Assembly: GCA_035508495.1 (NCBI GenBank)
Contig: DATJMX010000028.1
Coordinates: forward strand, 1 to 64,000
Source: Candidatus Binataceae bacterium
GTDB taxonomy: Bacteria > Desulfobacterota > Binatia > Binatales > Binataceae
Reading direction: 5' to 3'
Length of the DNA stretch: 64,000 nt
The translations under genes and the position numbers were made by a program. The notes beneath the pieces are model-generated. The model was not told the origin of the DNA. It saw only the letters and a program-made list of their open reading frames with translations, and did no database searches. Of this stretch, positions 60,722-64,000 are shown piece by piece (within the stretch, counting starts at the first letter, position 1; every line of letters begins with the position of its first letter).

Positions 60722-61177
60722 ATGGCGCTCCCGCAAGACATAAGCCCCTTCAATTCCGAGTTGATGGATACGCTGGTGGAAGCATCGAAGATGGACTGGA
60801 TTCCGTCCGCCGACGATCCCAAGCGCGCGTTCATGAAGATTCTCTGGACCGGCTCGGAGTCCGGCACGTGGGCGGTCCTGCTCAAGTGGCTCAAGGGCTA
60901 CGTCGCTCCGCAGCACAAGCATCTGAGCCCGTCGCACACTTTTATACTGTCGGGCAAGTTGCAGGTCCGCACCGGAACCCTGAATGCCGGCGACTACGTT
61001 TACGAGGCCAACGGCATGGTCCACGGCGCGACGACCGCGCTCGAAGACACCGTTTACCTGTTCATCTGCAATGGCGCGGTGCTGTTCTTCGACGACGATG
61101 GCTTCACCTCGTACCTGAGCTGGGAAGAGTTGCGCCGCATCCAGGCGAATTTCGACGCAGCAAAAAAAGCCGCATAG
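60722..61177 (+). CDS. Cupin-domain protein, ChrR/dioxygenase-like
   Basis: The 151-residue protein has GTWAVLLKWLKGYVAPQHKHLSPSHTFILSGKLQVRTG (metal-binding HxH and following residues) and NAGDYVYEANGMVHGATTA, a cupin 2 layout. The group includes 2,4'-dihydroxyacetophenone dioxygenases and acetylacetone-cleaving enzymes, so C-C bond cleavage is a fair guess. GGAGA lies seven bases before the ATG. It is followed after 18 bases by an amidohydrolase, so both may act on one substrate. Confidence 0.82.
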   Translation: MALPQDISPFNSELMDTLVEASKMDWIPSADDPKRAFMKILWTGSESGTWAVLLKWLKGYVAPQHKHLSPSHTFILSGKLQVRTGTLNAGDYVYEANGMVHGATTALEDTVYLFICNGAVLFFDDDGFTSYLSWEELRRIQANFDAAKKAA

Positions 61178-61195
61178 CATCGCGCGGAGTTTGCG

Positions 61196-62341
61196 ATGAA
61201 GTACGATTTCATCTCGGCCGATTGCCACATCGATTTGATCTGGCTGCCTCCCGATCTGTTCACGTCAAACGCGCGTGCGGATTTGAGGTCCCGCATGCCG
61301 CACGTAGTCGATACGCGGCGCGGCAAGATGTGGGTCGCGGACAACGGCGCCAGGTTCGGCCTGATGAACGGGATGGGCTCGGCGGGACGCGAATACGTGC
61401 CGGGGCAGATTCATCGATCCGATCGGATGGCATCGACGGGACTATACGATGACGGCCGCAAAGGCATCCGCCGACTGACCGATACAGAGCTGCGGCTCAA
61501 GGACCAGGAGCGCGACGGCGTTCAGGCCGAGGTGCTGTACGGCGTGCTCGGTGCGAGCATGCGTCTCAACGACGATGAAGCGGCGACCGAGATGCTGCGC
61601 GTTTACAATGAATGGCTCGCGGACTTCTGCCGCGCGCATCCCGATCGTTACGCGGGCCTCGCATCGATTCCAAGTCACAGCATCGAGGCCGCGGTCGAAG
61701 AAGTGAAGCGCGTCGCCAAGGCGAGCGTGCTGCGCGGCCTCGATATCGCCAATCGCCCCGACATCACGCCCTTCTGGGATCCGTGCTGGGAGCCGCTATG
61801 GAGCGCCGCCGAGGAGGCGAAGCTGCCGATTCATCTGCATACCATCGGCAGCACGCTGCCCGATCTGAGCAAGCTCGCACCCAAGGTCGCACGCGCCGCA
61901 TTCGCCGCGATGATCAGCAGCTTCCAGATGTACATGGCGATTCCGCTGATGGGCATAATCTTCAGCGGCGCGCTGGAGCATCACCCGGGGCTCAAGGTCG
62001 TCATCGGCGAGAGCGGCATCGGATGGATTCCGTACGTGCTCGATCACATGGACCTCGAATGGGACGACCAGTTCCACGACCTCGATCTGAAGTTCAAGCC
62101 GAGCGAGTACTGGCACCGTCAATGCTACGCGACCTACCAGAGCGATCGTATCGGCATCAAGCTGCTCGACGAGATCGGCGAAGATAACATCATGTGGGGC
62201 TCGGACTTCCCGCATCCCGACGGCATCTGGCCCGATTCGCAGGAGTTCATCGCGCGCGAGCTCGGCCACCTGCCGGCCGCAACACGACACAAGATCGTGT
62301 GCGGCAACGCCGCCAAGCTGTACGGCTTCGCGACGAATTGA
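61196..62341 (+). CDS. Amidohydrolase family 2 (ACMSD-like metal-dependent hydrolase/decarboxylase)
   Basis: The 381-residue protein starts DFISADCHIDL (aspartate and histidine metal pair in DxH form) and has FCRAHPDRYAGLASIPS, LPIHLHTIGS with a metal His, GVLEHHPGLKVVIGESGIGWIPYVLDHMD and NIMWGSDFPHPDGIWPDS with the metal Asp. These are typical of amidohydrolase-2/ACMSD proteins, which decarboxylate or hydrolyse aromatic acids and lactones. CGGAG is six bases before the ATG. It makes an operon with the cupin at 60722. Confidence 0.87.
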   Translation: MKYDFISADCHIDLIWLPPDLFTSNARADLRSRMPHVVDTRRGKMWVADNGARFGLMNGMGSAGREYVPGQIHRSDRMASTGLYDDGRKGIRRLTDTELRLKDQERDGVQAEVLYGVLGASMRLNDDEAATEMLRVYNEWLADFCRAHPDRYAGLASIPSHSIEAAVEEVKRVAKASVLRGLDIANRPDITPFWDPCWEPLWSAAEEAKLPIHLHTIGSTLPDLSKLAPKVARAAFAAMISSFQMYMAIPLMGIIFSGALEHHPGLKVVIGESGIGWIPYVLDHMDLEWDDQFHDLDLKFKPSEYWHRQCYATYQSDRIGIKLLDEIGEDNIMWGSDFPHPDGIWPDSQEFIARELGHLPAATRHKIVCGNAAKLYGFATN

Positions 62342-62440
62342 CGCATCCAGCAAGGGATCGACGCGAATCGCTGTTGTATAGCCTCTCCCGGTTTGCGGCT
62401 TCCACCTGCGGCGTCAGCCGCTGGCGAGGTTATCTGCGCG

Positions 62441-63340
62441 TCAGCATTCGGCGAAGAATCGCAGCACTGCCTCCAGGAGCGCGCGGGGATTGTCGCCTTG
62501 CACGTTGTGGCCTGCGTTTTCGATCGTTATCGTCCGGCCATTCGGCAGCGACTTGGCAAAGCGAGCTGCCGATTCGTCGCTCAGGACGTCGCTCCTGGCG
62601 CCGCGCACTATCAGCGTCGGGCATTTGATCTTTGATATTTCCGATGCGAGGGATGCGCGCTCTTCACCGAACCTTTTCATCGCATCTTCCGAGCGGCGGC
62701 GCTGATCGTGTTTGAAGCCCCACTTGCCGTTCGGCGCTTGCCGCAGATTGTAGTGGAGGCTGCGGCGGAGCACGGCGGGATCGCGCAGCGAATTGAATTT
62801 TACGGCGCGCGCCAGGAACTCATCCGGTGAATCGAGCTCGGGCGTCGAGGCGAAGTCGCGAATGCGTTCCGCGCCCGCGGCGCTCACCTCGGGACCGACA
62901 TCGACGATCACCATCGCACGCATCGCGTCGCTGTAACGAGTCGCATAGGCAATCGAGTTGAGCCCACCCATCGATTGCCCAACGAGGATCGGCCGCTGTA
63001 ATCCCAGCGCCGCGACGAATCCTTCGATATCGCCCAGATGCGACGCGATTCGGTAATCGACCGCGGGCGACCACTCGCTGTCACCATGCCCACGTTGATC
63101 GAGCGCGATGCATCGGTAACGATCGCGCAGCATCAGCGCGACGCAGTCCCACGTATGTGCCGTCAGGCCGCCGCCGTGCAGGAAAAGAATCGGCGTCCCC
63201 GAGCCGCCCCAGTCGAGGTAGTGAAACCGCATCGCGCCGACGATCATTTGGTGATCCGTTGGCAGCGCGACTTCGGATGGGTTGAGATCGGCGATTCGAA
63301 GCGCGGTGCGGAACATCTCGAGTTCTTCGGCGTGAGTCAT
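62441..63340 (-). CDS. Alpha/beta hydrolase
   Basis: The 299-residue hydrolase shows FLHGGGLTAHTWDCVALMLRDRYRCIALDQRGHGDSEW, the elbow VGQSMGGLNSIAYATRYS with the nucleophile Ser, and GARSDVLSDESAARFAKSLPNGRTITIENAGHNVQGDNP with the acid and His. The group includes epoxide hydrolases, esterases and C-C hydrolases; no Asp nucleophile is present, so an epoxide hydrolase is less likely. The ATG at 63340 follows AGGAGG by eight bases; the longer frame to 63382 is not needed. It follows the amidohydrolase gene at 63442 on the same strand, with a hairpin between them. Confidence 0.87.
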   Translation of the reverse strand: MTHAEELEMFRTALRIADLNPSEVALPTDHQMIVGAMRFHYLDWGGSGTPILFLHGGGLTAHTWDCVALMLRDRYRCIALDQRGHGDSEWSPAVDYRIASHLGDIEGFVAALGLQRPILVGQSMGGLNSIAYATRYSDAMRAMVIVDVGPEVSAAGAERIRDFASTPELDSPDEFLARAVKFNSLRDPAVLRRSLHYNLRQAPNGKWGFKHDQRRRSEDAMKRFGEERASLASEISKIKCPTLIVRGARSDVLSDESAARFAKSLPNGRTITIENAGHNVQGDNPRALLEAVLRFFAEC

Positions 63341-63380
63341 TTCGCATTCCTCCTGCGTCGATCCGATGTCCGACAAATAC

Positions 63381-63413
63381 AACGCGGCGGATACCGATGG
63401 TACCCGCCGCGTT
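63381..63413 (-). terminator. Terminator-like hairpin between amidohydrolase and hydrolase genes
   Basis: AACGCGGCGGATACC (63381-63395) pairs with 63399-63413 across a three-base loop, with one mismatch. In the minus direction a T-rich stretch (GTATTTGTC) follows, so it probably ends the transcript of the amidohydrolase gene. Confidence 0.65.
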
Positions 63414-63441
63414 TCTTACTGACTATGAACCGCTTCGATAC

Positions 63442-64000
63442 CTAGGCGGATACTCCGTGGCGCAGCACCTGGCCCGACGTGGCGCCCGTGAAACGATCGC
63501 CTTCCCACGTGATCTGTCCGTTGACGATCACATGGCTGTAGCCCTCGGCACGCTGCACCCGGCGCCATTCGTCGCCCGGCAGATCGTGCGCGATTTCAAC
63601 CGGCAGCACCTTCAGCTTCTCGAGGTTGTAAACGACGATATCAGCCGGTGCGCCTTCACGCAGGAAGCCGCGATCCTTGAACCCGGCGCAGAACGCGGGC
63701 AAGCCCGACATGCGCCAGTGGATGTCTTCGAGGCTGAGCCACTGCTTCTCGCGTGCGAAGCGGATAAGACCCTCGGTCGGATAGCGTCCCGCGGTCAGGA
63801 ACTTCGTATGCGCACCGCCGTCGGAAACGCCGAACGTGATGTAAGGATAATCGAGCAGCTCCTTCATCAGGTCGGACGAGTTCACCGCGGGCGCGAAGAA
63901 CTCCGTCTTGAGATTTTCCGACACCGCAATATCGAGCATCGTGTCGACGACGTCCTTGCCCGTATCCTGCGCGGCGAGACGCAGCGTCATTCCTTCGAAA
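63442..64000 (-). CDS. Amidohydrolase (N-acyl-D-amino-acid deacylase-like), C-terminal part, cut by window end
   Basis: The visible 185 residues continue beyond position 64000 (Phe-Glu-Gly before the Met at 63990 in frame), so the start lies outside the window. ITFGVSDGGAHTKFLTAGRYPTEGLIRFAREKQWLSLEDIHWRMSGLPAFCAGFKDRGFLREGAPADIVVYNLEKLKV matches the C-terminal half of D-aminoacylase-like amidohydrolases (SDGGAH holds the metal Asp; GxPADIVVYN starts the closing beta sandwich). Likely a hydrolase of amide or cyclic compounds. Confidence 0.85.
   Translation of the reverse strand, partial: FEGMTLRLAAQDTGKDVVDTMLDIAVSENLKTEFFAPAVNSSDLMKELLDYPYITFGVSDGGAHTKFLTAGRYPTEGLIRFAREKQWLSLEDIHWRMSGLPAFCAGFKDRGFLREGAPADIVVYNLEKLKVLPVEIAHDLPGDEWRRVQRAEGYSHVIVNGQITWEGDRFTGATSGQVLRHGVSA

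Noticed and set aside
1..64000. Mobile elements, CRISPR arrays, phage or defence systems
   Set aside because: No transposase, integrase, cas, restriction or toxin-antitoxin gene and no regularly spaced repeat was seen. The SBBP linker is the only real tandem-like repeat.

Overview
The window is about 60% GC and codes densely on both strands. It looks like a chromosomal segment of an uncultured soil or sediment bacterium. The mix (single-chain acyl-CoA carboxylases, CaiB/BaiF transferases, Rieske and Baeyer-Villiger oxygenases, many TetR regulators, an SBBP-repeat surface protein, Kdp and the GlgE pathway) resembles Candidatus Binatota or other lineages once filed under Deltaproteobacteria. 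That assignment is inference from gene content only. No rRNA, tRNA, insertion sequence, CRISPR array or phage gene was seen.

Region 1 (116-16054): after a decayed VOC gene and two small overlapping genes, about 15 kb on the minus strand reads as one catabolic unit. In order of transcription it holds a VanA-like Rieske oxygenase, a TetR regulator, a semialdehyde dehydrogenase, an extradiol dioxygenase, a C-C hydrolase, an SDR, an HpaH-like hydratase, an HpaI-like aldolase, a VOC protein, two CaiB/BaiF CoA-transferases, a fused biotin-dependent acyl-CoA carboxylase and a GcvT/LigM-like tetrahydrofolate O-demethylase. Together these suggest O-demethylation and meta-cleavage of a methoxylated aromatic compound, feeding CoA-linked central metabolism.

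Region 2 (16213-29635): smaller oxygenase clusters. They include a PhyH-type dioxygenase, an FAD hydroxylase with its TetR gene and a perfect TetR-type operator, a DUF35/thiolase-like pair plus SDR, a TetR-SDR-Rieske operon divergent from a Baeyer-Villiger monooxygenase and a CrtC-like protein, and a LuxR regulator. Substrates are probably alicyclic, steroid-like or aromatic.

Region 3 (29718-36476): a 1650-residue secreted SBBP beta-propeller protein with a Thr/Ser/Pro linker, a decayed small exported gene, and a GabD-like dehydrogenase.

Region 4 (36562-47868) is the most unusual part. Two divergent units flank a 612-base intergenic region. To the left lie a short PII-like protein and a ZIP-like membrane protein interrupted by a cyclic-nucleotide-binding domain. 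To the right lie a second PII-like protein, a His-rich membrane microprotein, kdpA, a 31-residue membrane microprotein, kdpF, kdpB, an enlarged kdpC, a degenerate histidine kinase and an NtrC-type sigma-54 activator. I see three good -24/-12 (sigma-54) promoters. Two of them carry a 13-base TTTCAAAWTGAAA palindrome whose centre is exactly 84 bases upstream of the -24 GG. This suggests a sigma-54-controlled Kdp potassium system wired to PII-like proteins instead of KdpD/KdpE.

Region 5 (47918-64000): a second fused carboxylase, then the trehalose-to-glucan (GlgE) pathway (glgE, treS-maltokinase fusion, glgB), two cupins, a WYL regulator, an ACMSD-like amidohydrolase, an alpha/beta hydrolase and a truncated amidohydrolase running off the end.
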